This document shows, piece by piece, positions 34,147 to 42,655 of a stretch of 64,000 bases of DNA. Source of the DNA: Streptomyces formicae (GTDB lineage Bacteria > Actinomycetota > Actinomycetes > Streptomycetales > Streptomycetaceae); the NCBI RefSeq assembly GCF_002556545.1, contig NZ_CP022685.1, positions 1,922,001 through 1,986,000 on the forward strand, read 5' to 3'. The notes under the pieces were generated by a model, which searched no databases, was not told the DNA's origin, and saw only the letters and a list, made by a program, of their open reading frames with translations. The first letter of the stretch is position 1. The number at the start of each line of letters is the position of its first letter. Both the position numbers and the translations under genes were made by a program.

Positions 34147-34161
34147 GGGTGGGTGGGTGGG
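34147..34161 (+). other. perfect G-quadruplex motif (GGGT)3GGG
   Basis: Four G3 runs separated by single T residues lie 106 bp past the ABC permease stop and within the 173-bp convergent gap before a small basic protein gene. As RNA on the + strand it would form a very stable quadruplex and could affect termination or 3' decay of the ABC mRNA. The gap contains no gene. Confidence 0.7.
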
Positions 34162-34214
34162 AGTGCGTCCGCCGCGAAGAGCGACGGTTCGAATCTCCCA
34201 GACCACCCGCGGCC

Positions 34215-34487
34215 TTAGCGACGACCCCCGAAAAGCGACCGACGCAACCGACGCAGCGGCGCGAAGAGTGAGACACGCCTCACTCGGGCACCCCGGCTGC
34301 TGCGGGCGTGCGCGGCGTCACGTGAGGTGAGCTCACGCATCAGCAAGGTCGCCTCGTGCGACTCGCGCTGCGGGACGGCGGGACCGCCCAGCACCGAGAG
34401 ATGGCGGTCGAGACGCGAGCTGGTCGCGCTGCTCCCACAAGTGATCGCAGGGACACGCGCCCTGCTGCGCACCGTTATCTGTTCCAT
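34215..34487 (-). CDS. small basic hypothetical protein
   Basis: A 90-residue protein, strongly basic at the C-terminus (GARVRRVSLFAPLRRLRRSL). The N-terminal half reads MEQITVRSRARVPAITC and SSRLDRHLSVLGGPAVPQRE. There is no signal peptide or clear membrane helix. ATG 34487 has GGGAG a few nucleotides upstream. The frame continues open upstream to 34802 but without family-like composition. I do not recognise a domain. The amphipathic Arg/Leu tail could bind membrane or nucleic acid, which is only a guess. Confidence 0.6.
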   Translation of the reverse strand: MEQITVRSRARVPAITCGSSATSSRLDRHLSVLGGPAVPQRESHEATLLMRELTSRDAAHARSSRGARVRRVSLFAPLRRLRRSLFGGRR

Positions 34488-35010
34488 GTCACTCCCCACC
34501 CGTACGAGGGCACCCGGCCCAGGGCAGGTTAACCCTATCGCCCCATCGTGACACTCGTGTATCCCGGTCGCAGGATTCACCTCCCCCACAAGGAGGTTGA
34601 CGACTACTCTCCGAATACAACTGATTCCAGGGCGAGTTGGACATCCCGTCCGACGGCGGGTCCGGCGGCGGGCCGAACGCCCGATCGCACCCCGCGGCCG
34701 CCCCACGCCCGGCGGCGGCTGCCTCCGGGCGCGATCCGCCCAGGTCCCGGAGGTCCGGTCCGTGGTCGGCTCCGTCGTCGGCCCCGACGTGGTCCATCTC
34801 ACGTGCGCCGGTTCCGTGACCGGGGCCTGATGCGCCCGTCGTACCCGCCCCCGTCACCTGTCGCACGGAGTCGAGGACAGGAGGCCGGTGTCCGGCGCGC
34901 GCCCCCAATCCGCCCGGTCCGCCGTCCCGAATGGCCTGTGTCAGGCGGCCCCCGCACCGCGTGGGCGGTCGCACGCAGCACCACCGCACAGGGACACGAG
35001 GACGCATGCG
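34488..35010. other. intergenic region between the small basic gene and the DUF4331 operon
   Basis: 523 bp with no convincing gene. It contains ACCTCC (34580-34585) that can pair with GGAGGT (34592-34597), and a GTG at 34888 with a strong AGGAGG in frame with the DUF4331 gene. That GTG would add 41 residues before the signal peptide, so it is less likely than ATG 35011, but an extended form is possible. The promoter of the operon must lie here. Confidence 0.5.
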
Positions 35011-36564
35011 ATGACAGCAATCGCCAGGACCGGGACGGGGTGGCGCGGGCTCGCCGCCCTCGTCTGCGGCGCGCTGGCCGCCGGGGGGCTCACGGCCGCC
35101 GGGGTGAGCGCACTGGGTCCGGGGGCCGCCGAGGCCTCGAGCCACCGGGAGGCCCCGCTGATCTCGGGGCAGCCCCAGTACGACAACACGGACGTGTACG
35201 CGTTCGTCAGCCCCGACAAGCCGGACACCACGACGCTCGTGGCGAACTGGATCCCCTTCGAGGAACCCGCGGGAGGACCCAACTTCTACCTCTACCCCGA
35301 GGACGCCCGGTACGACATCCACGTCGACAGCGACGGCGACGCGCAGGGCGACCTGATCTACCGGTGGACGTTCGACACCAAGGTCAAGAACAAGGACACC
35401 TTCCTCTACAACACCGACCAGGTGACGAGCCTCGACGACCCCGACCTCAACATCACGCAGACGTACGACATCGATCTGCTCAAGCTCGACGACCAGAAGA
35501 TCGTCTCCACCAAGAAGATCGCCGACGACCTGCCGGTCGCGCCGTCGAACGTCGGCAGGGCGTCGATGCCCGACTACAAGAAGCTCCGCGACCAGGCGGT
35601 GCGTCAGGTCTCGGGCGGCGGGACCTCCTACGTGGGGCAGGCCGACGATCCCTTCTTCCTGGATCTGCGGGTCTTCGACCTGCTGTACGGCGGGAACCTC
35701 TCCGAGGTCGGCAGGGACACGCTCAAGGGTTACAACGTGAACACCGTGGCGCTTCAGGTGCCCAGCGCCGACCTGCGCCGGTCCGCGAAGCAGCCGACCG
35801 TCGGCATCTGGTCGACGACGCAGCGCAAGAACGCCCAGGGCGACTGGACGCAGGTGTCGCGGCTCGGCAACCCGCTGGTCAACGAGGTGGTCGTGCCGCT
35901 GCGCGACAAGGACAGGTTCAACGCGTCCTCGCCCTGGAAGGACGCCGACTTCCTGACGTACGTGCAGCGCCCCGAGCTGGCCAGGCTCCTGGAGAAGATC
36001 TACGGGATCAAGGCCGCCGACGAGCCCCGCAAGGACCTGGTCTCCGTCTTCCTGACCGGGGTGAAGGGGCTCAACCAGCCGCCCGGCGTGCGCCCCGCGG
36101 AGGCGCTGCGCCTCAACACCTCCGTCAAGCCCAGCGCCGACCCCAAGCGGCTCGGCGTCCTGGACGGCGACAACGCGGGCTTCCCGAACGGGCGGCGGCT
36201 CACCGACGACGTCGTCGACATCGAGCTGCAGGCCGTCGCGGGTGAACTGGTCGGCAACAAGAACGACTTGGGCGACGCGGTGAACGCCAACGACCAGGCG
36301 TTCGGCGGGACCTTCCCGTATCTGGCGCTGCCCACGGCCGGATCCCGCGGACCGCTTGCGGGCAAGGGCGGCCAGGACGGCAAGGACAGCGCGTCCGGCA
36401 GCTCCGCGCGCGACGCGCTCGTCGGCGGCTCCTTCGAGCGGGCCACCCCGGCGGACGGCACCGACGACGCCGTTCTGATCGGCTCCGCCGCGGCGGGCGC
36501 CGCCGGTGTGCTCCTCGTGGGGCTCGGCCTCCTGTGGTGGCGCAGGCGGGGGCGGGCCACTTGA
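35011..36564 (+). CDS. DUF4331 secreted/membrane-anchored protein
   Basis: A 517-residue exported protein. The signal region is RGLAALVCGALAAGGLTAAG, ending near AAEASSHREAPLI; SSHREAPLIS starts the DUF4331 domain, as is usual. The domain contains TDVYAFVSPDKPDTTTLVAN, the YPEDARYDIHVDSDGDAQGD acidic stretch, and GGNLSEVGRDTLKGYNVNTV. A C-terminal membrane helix at about residues 488-510 is followed by RRRGRAT, which would anchor it facing outward. The family function is unknown; the repeated Asp-rich loops suggest metal binding. It is the first gene of a translationally coupled operon with a TPR protein and a NicO-type metal transporter. Confidence 0.9.
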   Translation: MTAIARTGTGWRGLAALVCGALAAGGLTAAGVSALGPGAAEASSHREAPLISGQPQYDNTDVYAFVSPDKPDTTTLVANWIPFEEPAGGPNFYLYPEDARYDIHVDSDGDAQGDLIYRWTFDTKVKNKDTFLYNTDQVTSLDDPDLNITQTYDIDLLKLDDQKIVSTKKIADDLPVAPSNVGRASMPDYKKLRDQAVRQVSGGGTSYVGQADDPFFLDLRVFDLLYGGNLSEVGRDTLKGYNVNTVALQVPSADLRRSAKQPTVGIWSTTQRKNAQGDWTQVSRLGNPLVNEVVVPLRDKDRFNASSPWKDADFLTYVQRPELARLLEKIYGIKAADEPRKDLVSVFLTGVKGLNQPPGVRPAEALRLNTSVKPSADPKRLGVLDGDNAGFPNGRRLTDDVVDIELQAVAGELVGNKNDLGDAVNANDQAFGGTFPYLALPTAGSRGPLAGKGGQDGKDSASGSSARDALVGGSFERATPADGTDDAVLIGSAAAGAAGVLLVGLGLLWWRRRGRAT

Positions 36565-37889
36565 GCACGGCACGCCGCGCGGCGCGTACCGCCGGGGTCG
36601 TCGTGGCCCTGGCGGCCGCCCTCACGGGAGGTGCCATCGTGCTCGGCGGCGGCGCGGGGGCCGGTCGGCCCCCCGCCGTCGCCGGTCCCGCCGTGCCGAC
36701 CGTCCTGCCCAGGGACGGCGACCTGGACCGGGGCGTGGCCGCCCTGCGGGCCCATCTGCGCGCCCAGCCGAAGGACTTCGTCTCCTGGGCGACGCTGGGC
36801 ACGGCCCACGTCGAACAGGCCCGCACACGCGGCGACCCGGCGCTCTACGACGCGGCCGACCGCGCCATCGACCGGTCCCTGAAGCTGCGCCCCGGCAACG
36901 ACGCGGCGCTCGCGGGGCGCGCAGCGGTGGCCGCCGCCCGGCACGATTTCCACGGGGCACTGCGGCACGCGTCGGCCGCGCTCGCCGAAAACCCCTACAA
37001 CGAGCGGGCGTTGGCCTCCCGCATCGACGCCCTGGTCGAACTCGGTCAGTACGACGCGGCGGCCCGCGCGGCCGACACGGCGGACGCACGGCGGCCCGGG
37101 GTGCCGGTGTTCACGCGCTACGCGTACGTACGGGAGCTGCGCGGGGACGTCACGACCGCCCGGCGCGTCCTGGAGCGGGCCCTCGCCGGCGCGACGGCAC
37201 CGGGGGACGTGGCGTACGTGTCGACGGCGCTCGGCCAACTCGCCTGGCGCCAGGGCGACTACGCGACCGCGCTCCGGCGCTGCGGGGCCGCGCTGCGGGC
37301 CGACGCCGCGTATCTGCCCGCCCTGGAGTGCCGGGCCAGGGCGCGGGCGGCACGCGGCGACACGGCGGCGGCCATCGCCGACCTGCGCGACGTGGTGGCC
37401 CGCCAGCCGCTGCCGGGCCCCGTGCTCGCGCTCGGCGAGCTGTACGAGGCGCGGGGCGAGCGGCGGCGGGCCCGCGAGCAGTACCGCCTCGTGGACGCCT
37501 GGGTGGCGCTCGCCCGCGCACACGGCGTCGACGCGGACCTGGACACGGCACTGGCCGCGGCCGACCACGGGGACGGGGCGGCGGCGCTGCGGGCGGCACG
37601 GGCGGAGTGGGCGCGCCGCAGGACGGTCCACACGGCCGACGCGCTCGCCTGGGCGCTGCACGTCAACGGCCACGACGAGGAGGCCCTGCGCTACGCCCAC
37701 CGCGCCACGGCCACCGGCTTCGACGAGGCGACGTTCCTCTACCACCGAGGAATCATCGAACACGCCACCGGCCACACGACCGCGGCAGAACGCTCCCTGC
37801 GGGCGGCGCTGCGCAAGAACCCGGGGTTCTCACCCCTGGGGGCACCAGCGGCACGCGAGGCGCTGCGGGAGATGGGGGGCGGGTCATGA
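36561..37889 (+). CDS. TPR-repeat protein of the DUF4331 operon
   Basis: A 442-residue protein with an N-terminal hydrophobic segment (TAGVVVALAAALTGGAIVLG), probably a signal anchor, then Ala-rich TPR units from about residue 55. Examples are AAVAAARHDFHGALRHASAA, LAWRQGDYATALRRCGAALR, AADHGDGAAALRAARAEWAR. The start is TTG 36561, whose last two bases begin the TGA of the DUF4331 gene. GTG 36534 is an in-frame alternative. It probably acts as an extracytoplasmic scaffold for its operon partners. Its stop overlaps the ATG of the NicO gene. Confidence 0.87.
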   Translation: MSTARRAARTAGVVVALAAALTGGAIVLGGGAGAGRPPAVAGPAVPTVLPRDGDLDRGVAALRAHLRAQPKDFVSWATLGTAHVEQARTRGDPALYDAADRAIDRSLKLRPGNDAALAGRAAVAAARHDFHGALRHASAALAENPYNERALASRIDALVELGQYDAAARAADTADARRPGVPVFTRYAYVRELRGDVTTARRVLERALAGATAPGDVAYVSTALGQLAWRQGDYATALRRCGAALRADAAYLPALECRARARAARGDTAAAIADLRDVVARQPLPGPVLALGELYEARGERRRAREQYRLVDAWVALARAHGVDADLDTALAAADHGDGAAALRAARAEWARRRTVHTADALAWALHVNGHDEEALRYAHRATATGFDEATFLYHRGIIEHATGHTTAAERSLRAALRKNPGFSPLGAPAAREALREMGGGS

Positions 37890-39454
37890 GGCAGAGGTCG
37901 GTCATGAGGCTCAAGGCGCGGCGACGTACGCGAGGGGCGGGAGCCGCGCGGAGGCGGTGGGGGGTTCGGTGGGGCCTTCGGTGGGGGTGTGTGGTGGGGG
38001 TGGGGTTCCTGGTGTGGGGGCTCGGCGGGGGTGCCGCTTTCGCGCATCCCTTGGGGAACTTCACCGTCAGCCGGTACGACGGGCTCGTCGCCGAGCCGGG
38101 GCGGTTGCGGGTCGAGCACGTGGAGGACCTCGCCGAGATTCCCGCCACCCAGGCCGCGCCGCGCATCCGCGACGTGGGCAGGGCGCGTTGGGCGCGGGAG
38201 CGGTGCCGGGCCGCCGCCGGGGACACGCGGGTCGACGTGGACGGGCGGCGCGCGGCGCTCCGGGTGCGGGACGCCCGCGTCCGCGTACGGCCGGGCCAGG
38301 CGGGCCTGGACACCCTGCGCGTGGAGTGCGTCCTGACCGCTCCCCTGCCCCGCGGCACCGCCGTCGAACTCCGGTTCAGCGGTGGTGCATCCGAGACCGG
38401 CGGCTGGCGTGAGGTCACGGCTCGCGGCGACCGGATGACGCTCGCCCGCTCCGACGTGCCCGAGGAATCCCCCTCACAGCGGCTCACCCGCTATCCCAAG
38501 GAGCTCCAGTCCGACCCGCCCGCGACCGCGACCGCCGCGCTGCGGATCGTCCCCGGCGGCCCCGCACTCGGCGCCGAGCGGCAGGCGCCGGGTGCCTCCG
38601 TGCTGCCGCGCGGCGCCGACCGATGGACGCGGGCGCTCACCGGACTCGTCGGCCGGCACCGGCTCACCCCGGGCTTCGCCGCCCTCGCGCTCGGCACCGC
38701 CCTGCTCCTCGGCGCCCTGCACGCGCTCGCGCCGGGCCACGGCAAGACGCTGATGGCCGCCGCGGCGGCCGCCCGAGGCCGTGCGACCGCGCGGGACGTG
38801 CTGCCGCTGGCCGCGTCGGTGACGGTCACGCACACCCTGGGCGTGCTCGCGCTCGGCCTCCTGGTGAGCGGGGGTTCGGCCGCGGGGCCCTCGGTCGTCG
38901 CCTGGCTCGGCGTGACGAGCGGCGTGCTCGTCACGGGTGCGGGCGTCCTCCTCGTCCGCAGGGCATGGCGCCGTCGGCGTACGAGCGGCTCGAACCACTC
39001 GCACCACCACCACGAGCACCCGCACCCCCACCCACATCCCCCTACGCACCCGCACCCCCACCCTCATGACCACTCTCCCCCGCGCCCCCACCCCCACCGG
39101 CACGACAAGGCCCCCGGCACCGGCGTGCGCGGCGCCCTCTTCCTCGGGTTCGCGGGCGGGCTCGTGCCCAGTCCCTCCGCCGTCGTCGTGCTGGTCGGCG
39201 CCGCCGCGCTCGGTGCGGCCTGGTTCGGTCTGCTGCTCGTGGTGGCGTACGGCGCGGGGCTCGCCCTGACGCTGACGGCGGCCGGGTTCCTCGTGGTCCG
39301 CGCGGGGGCCCTCGCGAGCGGACGGCTCGGCGGCGCGGTGCCCGCGGGGCTCCGACGGATCACCGCGCGGTTCCTGCCGCTCGGTTCGGCCTGCGTGGTG
39401 CTCGCCCTCGGGTGCGGATTGGTGTTCAAGGGGGCCGCAACGGCGCTCGGTTGA
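37886..39454 (+). CDS. NicO-family nickel/cobalt transporter-like membrane protein
   Basis: A 522-residue protein. A basic N-terminus and one helix (about 24-45) lead to an extracytoplasmic domain starting HPLGNFTVSRYDGL. The second half is a NicO-type transporter with LLLGALHALAPGHGKTLMAA, a long His-rich cytoplasmic or periplasmic loop at about 370-408 (more than fifteen His alternating with Pro, Asp and Glu), then LFLGFAGGLVPSPSAVVVLV. The HALAPGHGK and GGLVPSPSA signatures are typical of RcnA/NicO exporters or importers. His-rich loops bind Ni, Co or Zn. ATG 37886 overlaps the TPR stop (ATGA). The metal and direction of transport are unknown. Confidence 0.9.
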   Translation: MRQRSVMRLKARRRTRGAGAARRRWGVRWGLRWGCVVGVGFLVWGLGGGAAFAHPLGNFTVSRYDGLVAEPGRLRVEHVEDLAEIPATQAAPRIRDVGRARWARERCRAAAGDTRVDVDGRRAALRVRDARVRVRPGQAGLDTLRVECVLTAPLPRGTAVELRFSGGASETGGWREVTARGDRMTLARSDVPEESPSQRLTRYPKELQSDPPATATAALRIVPGGPALGAERQAPGASVLPRGADRWTRALTGLVGRHRLTPGFAALALGTALLLGALHALAPGHGKTLMAAAAAARGRATARDVLPLAASVTVTHTLGVLALGLLVSGGSAAGPSVVAWLGVTSGVLVTGAGVLLVRRAWRRRRTSGSNHSHHHHEHPHPHPHPPTHPHPHPHDHSPPRPHPHRHDKAPGTGVRGALFLGFAGGLVPSPSAVVVLVGAAALGAAWFGLLLVVAYGAGLALTLTAAGFLVVRAGALASGRLGGAVPAGLRRITARFLPLGSACVVLALGCGLVFKGAATALG

Positions 39455-39485
39455 GCTACTTTTGATCTGAATCGCACCGCTGCGA

Positions 39486-41189
39486 ATGGGGGCGCCCGTG
39501 AGCGAGGCAGAGCGCGTGATCGCGGGGCGTTACCGCCTCCTGACCCCGCTGGGCGAGGGCGGCATGGGCACGGTCTGGAGAGCCAGGGACGAGGTGCTCG
39601 GACGCGAGGTGGCCGTCAAGGAGGTCCGCGCGCCCGCCGGGCTCCCGGCCGGCGAGGTCGAGCGGCTGTACGCACGCCTGGAGCGCGAGGCATGGGCCGC
39701 CGCGCGCATTCCGCACCGCAACGTGGTCACGGTCTACGACGTGGCCAACGAGGGCGGCCGCCCGTGGATCGTGATGGAGATCGTGCGCGGCCTCTCCCTC
39801 TCGGACGGCCTCGACGCCGAGGGCCCGATGCCCCCGGAGCGTGCCGCGTACATCGGTGCCGAGGTCCTCGCGGCCCTGCGCGCCGCCCACGGCGCGGGAG
39901 TGCTGCACCGCGACGTCAAGCCCGGCAACGTACTGATCGCCAACGACGGCCGGGTGGTCCTGACCGACTTCGGCATCGCGACGGTGGAGGGCAGCTCGGC
40001 CCTGACGATGACGGGTGAGGTCGTCGGATCGCCCGAATTCCTCGCGCCCGAGCGGGCGTTGGGCCAGCGGCCCGGTCCCGCGTCCGATCTGTGGTCGCTG
40101 GGCGTGCTGCTCTACGCCGCCGTGGAGGGCAGTTCGCCGTTCCGTCAGGACACCCCGCTGAGCACGCTGCGCGCGGTGGTGGACGAGGAGCTGCCGCCCG
40201 CCCGCAACGCGGGTCCGCTGGCGCCCGTCATCCAGGGGCTGCTGCGCAAGGACCCCGCCGAGCGGATGTCGGCCGACGCGGCGGAGCGCGATCTGCGTCT
40301 GGTGGCGTCGGGCGAGGCGCCGCGCACCGAGGCCGCCTTCCCGTACGCGCCGACGGTCGTCTCCCGGCAGGAACCCCCCGCGCCGACGCCACCCGCACCG
40401 CTGCCGGTCGCCTCGCCGCAGCCCTCCGCGTACGGCAGCACAGGGACGACGGAGAACGCGCGCTCCCGCCGGACGGTCCTCGTGCTCATCGCGGGCGTGG
40501 TCGCGCTGATGCTCGCCCTGGGCGGCCTGGCGTACGCGCTGTTGAACCGCGACGACGGCGGTGGCGACCACACGGGCGACCGCAACAACGCGGCCGGAGG
40601 CGGCACGTCCGGGGGCGGCGATACGTACGGAGGCTCGAACGGCGGGTCCGGCGGGAGCGCTTCGGACGGCTCCACGAAGGAAGGCGGCGGCGGCTCGAAC
40701 GGGGGCTCGACCAGCAGCGGTGGCGGGAACAACGGCAACGGAGGCAACGGCGGCGGCAACACGCCCGCCCAGTCCGTGAAGGTGCACGTCTCCGGAGCCA
40801 ACACCCGGTACAAGGGCCCCTGCCCGCCGACGTCGGGCCAGGCGCCGACGTTCACCGCGACGTTCACGGTCGGGCGGGTCCCCGTCACCGTCGAGTACCG
40901 CTGGGTCACGGGCTCGGGAGAGCCGACCGACCCGGGCTGGAAGACGCTGTCCTTCTCTACGGGGACCGGCAAGACGCGGCAGGTCAACCACATCGAGACG
41001 GCGTACGACGAGGGCGGCGGGACGTACGCGAACACGATCGCCGTGGAGGTGCGGAGCCCGGTGCGCACGACGTCCGACTCGGTCTCGTACACCGTCACGT
41101 GCGAGAAGGAGACCCCGACGGGCGGGGCCTCCTCTTCCTACTCGCCCAGCGCTTACGACGGAACGGTGGGGGTCAGGCAGCCGCGGTGA
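39486..41189 (+). CDS. Ser/Thr protein kinase with extracellular C-terminal domain
   Basis: A 567-residue PknB-like receptor kinase. The kinase domain is at residues 12-275: Gly loop LGEGGMGTVW, Lys in EVAVKEV, catalytic loop HRD at 141-143 (VLHRDVKPGNVLI), DFG at 161-163 and the APE-like LAPERALG. A Pro/Ala juxtamembrane segment leads to one membrane helix at about 329-354. A long Gly/Ser/Asn linker (about 357-430) and an outside domain (about 435-545) with beta strands and two Cys follow. There are no PASTA repeats, so the sensor is not peptidoglycan-type. ATG 39486 is used; GTG 39498 is possible. The 3' end overlaps the convergent lipase by 17 bp. Confidence 0.93.
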   Translation: MGAPVSEAERVIAGRYRLLTPLGEGGMGTVWRARDEVLGREVAVKEVRAPAGLPAGEVERLYARLEREAWAAARIPHRNVVTVYDVANEGGRPWIVMEIVRGLSLSDGLDAEGPMPPERAAYIGAEVLAALRAAHGAGVLHRDVKPGNVLIANDGRVVLTDFGIATVEGSSALTMTGEVVGSPEFLAPERALGQRPGPASDLWSLGVLLYAAVEGSSPFRQDTPLSTLRAVVDEELPPARNAGPLAPVIQGLLRKDPAERMSADAAERDLRLVASGEAPRTEAAFPYAPTVVSRQEPPAPTPPAPLPVASPQPSAYGSTGTTENARSRRTVLVLIAGVVALMLALGGLAYALLNRDDGGGDHTGDRNNAAGGGTSGGGDTYGGSNGGSGGSASDGSTKEGGGGSNGGSTSSGGGNNGNGGNGGGNTPAQSVKVHVSGANTRYKGPCPPTSGQAPTFTATFTVGRVPVTVEYRWVTGSGEPTDPGWKTLSFSTGTGKTRQVNHIETAYDEGGGTYANTIAVEVRSPVRTTSDSVSYTVTCEKETPTGGASSSYSPSAYDGTVGVRQPR

Positions 41190-41991
41190 AGACCGGGAGG
41201 TAGGCGCCGGAGTGTCCCGAGGCCGTGGGGTGGTAGGACTCGCTGGGGTTGAGCCACTCCACGCTGTGCAGCCAGGCGCTGCCCGAGCAGATCTCGTGTC
41301 CGGAGAAGGCGGACGTGACATCGGCGAACGTGAAGCCGTGGTCGGCGGCGCGCTTGGCGGTGGCCGCGTTCAGGTAGTCGGCCGCGCCGTTGATGGCGGC
41401 CCGCTCCTTCTCGGAGAGACCGGCGACGCACTGGCCGTCCAGCTTGTAGAAGCGGGGGTAACCGAGCACCACGACGTGCGCGGAGGGCGCCTTGGCGTCG
41501 ATCGCGGAGTAGACCTTGTCGAGGTTGCCGGGCAGCGTCGAGTCGACGAAGGCGCGCGCCTGGTCGATCCGTGCCAGACAGTTGGCTTCGGACTGGAGCA
41601 CACAGGTCGTCATGACGTCGGCGAAGCCCGCGTCGTTGCCGCCGACGGAGAGCGAGACGAGGCCCGTTCCCGAACCGAGCGGGCCGAGCTGGTTGGCCAG
41701 GACGTCACTCGTACGAGCGCCCGAGCAAGCGGTGAAGTTGAAGCTGGAGGGTGAGTTGGCGGCCGCCCACAGCACGGGGTACGCGACCTTGCTGCGCTTG
41801 CAGTTGCCGCTCGCGCTGTCGTAGCTGCCGGCGCCGACGCCCGACGCGTAGGAATCGCCGAGGGCCACATAGCCGGTGGCGGCGGCCTGTTGGCCGGACT
41901 GGTCCGCCTGAGCCGCCGCGGCCCCGGTAAGGGCAAAGGCAAAGGCGAGGAGGAGCGAGGACATGTATGCCGTGATTCGGGACAATCTCAT
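41173..41991 (-). CDS. secreted SGNH/GDSL lipase-esterase
   Basis: A 272-residue exported hydrolase. The signal is YMSSLLLAFAFALTGAAAAQ, ending near AQADQ. Block I is VALGDSYASGVGAG with nucleophile Ser47, block II has the Gly in CSGARTSD, block III the Asn in VSLSVGGNDAGF, and block V the Asp/His pair region SYHPTASGH. Cysteines are placed as in Streptomyces GDSL lipases, where they form disulfides. The SD is GGGAGG directly before ATG 41991. It acts outside the cell on acyl esters or phospholipids. Confidence 0.94.
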   Translation of the reverse strand: MRLSRITAYMSSLLLAFAFALTGAAAAQADQSGQQAAATGYVALGDSYASGVGAGSYDSASGNCKRSKVAYPVLWAAANSPSSFNFTACSGARTSDVLANQLGPLGSGTGLVSLSVGGNDAGFADVMTTCVLQSEANCLARIDQARAFVDSTLPGNLDKVYSAIDAKAPSAHVVVLGYPRFYKLDGQCVAGLSEKERAAINGAADYLNAATAKRAADHGFTFADVTSAFSGHEICSGSAWLHSVEWLNPSESYHPTASGHSGAYLPVFTAAA

Positions 41992-42086
41992 GGAACCTCC
42001 CTTAGCAGGATTTCTGCCTCGTCAGTGATAGCACGCACCACCAGTAACGGGTAGTGGGCATGTCAATGAATTCGTCAACAAGTTCC

Positions 42087-42102
42087 CTTCCCGTAGGGGA
42101 AG
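42087..42102. repeat. short hairpin in the lipase upstream region
   Basis: CTTCCC-GTAG-GGGAAG forms a perfect 6-bp stem within the 234-bp gap between the divergent lipase and membrane-protein genes. It is either an operator or chance; nothing else in the gap stands out. Confidence 0.35.
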
Positions 42103-42225
42103 TTCATCCGCTGAATAAGGCCCCTGACAGGAACATCTCCACACTCCCTCCGCATCTTGACGGGCCGCCGGGGACTGCGCGACATTGAAGCCCGGCATCC
42201 GGCGCGTCGGGGGGCAAAGTCGCCC

Positions 42226-42654
42226 ATGCAGAACATCGGCATCAAGGCACTGTCATCAGACACCGAACGGCAGGCCGGGCAGGGCCGACGAGAGGATCTG
42301 CCGCCCCTGCTCGCGGGGGTCGCCGTCGCCGTGGGAGGCGTGGGGGCGACGCTCGCGCTCATCGACCTCTCCTCGCCGCTGCGCGGCCCCTTCGTCCTCT
42401 TCTTCCTGCTCGTCGCGCCCGCCGCGGCGAGCTGGGCCGCGCTGCGCGGGCTGACGCCATGGGGCCGGATCGTGGCTTCCGCATCGGGGTCGGTCGCGGT
42501 CAACCTCCTTGTGGCACAGGCCATGCTGGCGCTGCATGTGTGGTCGGTGCGCGGCGGAGTCGTCGCCGTGACCCTGTTCAGCTCGCTCACCCTCCTGCTG
42601 GTACTGCTACGGCGCGCGCGCCGCCGTACTACGGCGAGAAGGCGGACCACCTGA
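42226..42654 (+). CDS. small membrane protein preceding the exopolysaccharide genes
   Basis: A 142-residue protein with a polar N-terminus (MQNIGIKALSSDTERQAGQG) and four hydrophobic segments (LLAGVAVAVGGVGATLALI, PFVLFFLLVAPAAASWAAL, IVASASGSVAVNLLVAQAML, VVAVTLFSSLTLLLVLL). It has a highly basic C-terminal tail. I do not recognise the family. A GGGGGG run about 11 nt before ATG 42226 may serve as SD. The GNAT/FemAB-like gene starts 2 bp after its stop, so the two are cotranscribed and it is probably part of the envelope polysaccharide module. Confidence 0.75.
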   Translation: MQNIGIKALSSDTERQAGQGRREDLPPLLAGVAVAVGGVGATLALIDLSSPLRGPFVLFFLLVAPAAASWAALRGLTPWGRIVASASGSVAVNLLVAQAMLALHVWSVRGGVVAVTLFSSLTLLLVLLRRARRRTTARRRTT

Positions 42655-42655
42655 C

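Noticed and set aside
34134..34206. tRNA-like 3' end (GGTTCGAATC near 34186 with ACCACC after it)
   Set aside because: The T-stem does not pair, the acceptor arm has only about five pairs (GGTGG/CCACC), and no D or anticodon arm can be drawn. At most it is a decayed pseudo-tRNA.
34548..34830. Open frames starting near 34548 or 34597 next to AAGGAGG
   Set aside because: Arg/Pro-rich composition, the SD abuts the start with no spacing, and neither product resembles a known small protein.
39000..39110. Repetitive CAC/CCC tract that looks like a tandem repeat array
   Set aside because: It is the coding sequence of the His/Pro-rich loop of the NicO protein, not an independent repeat or CRISPR.
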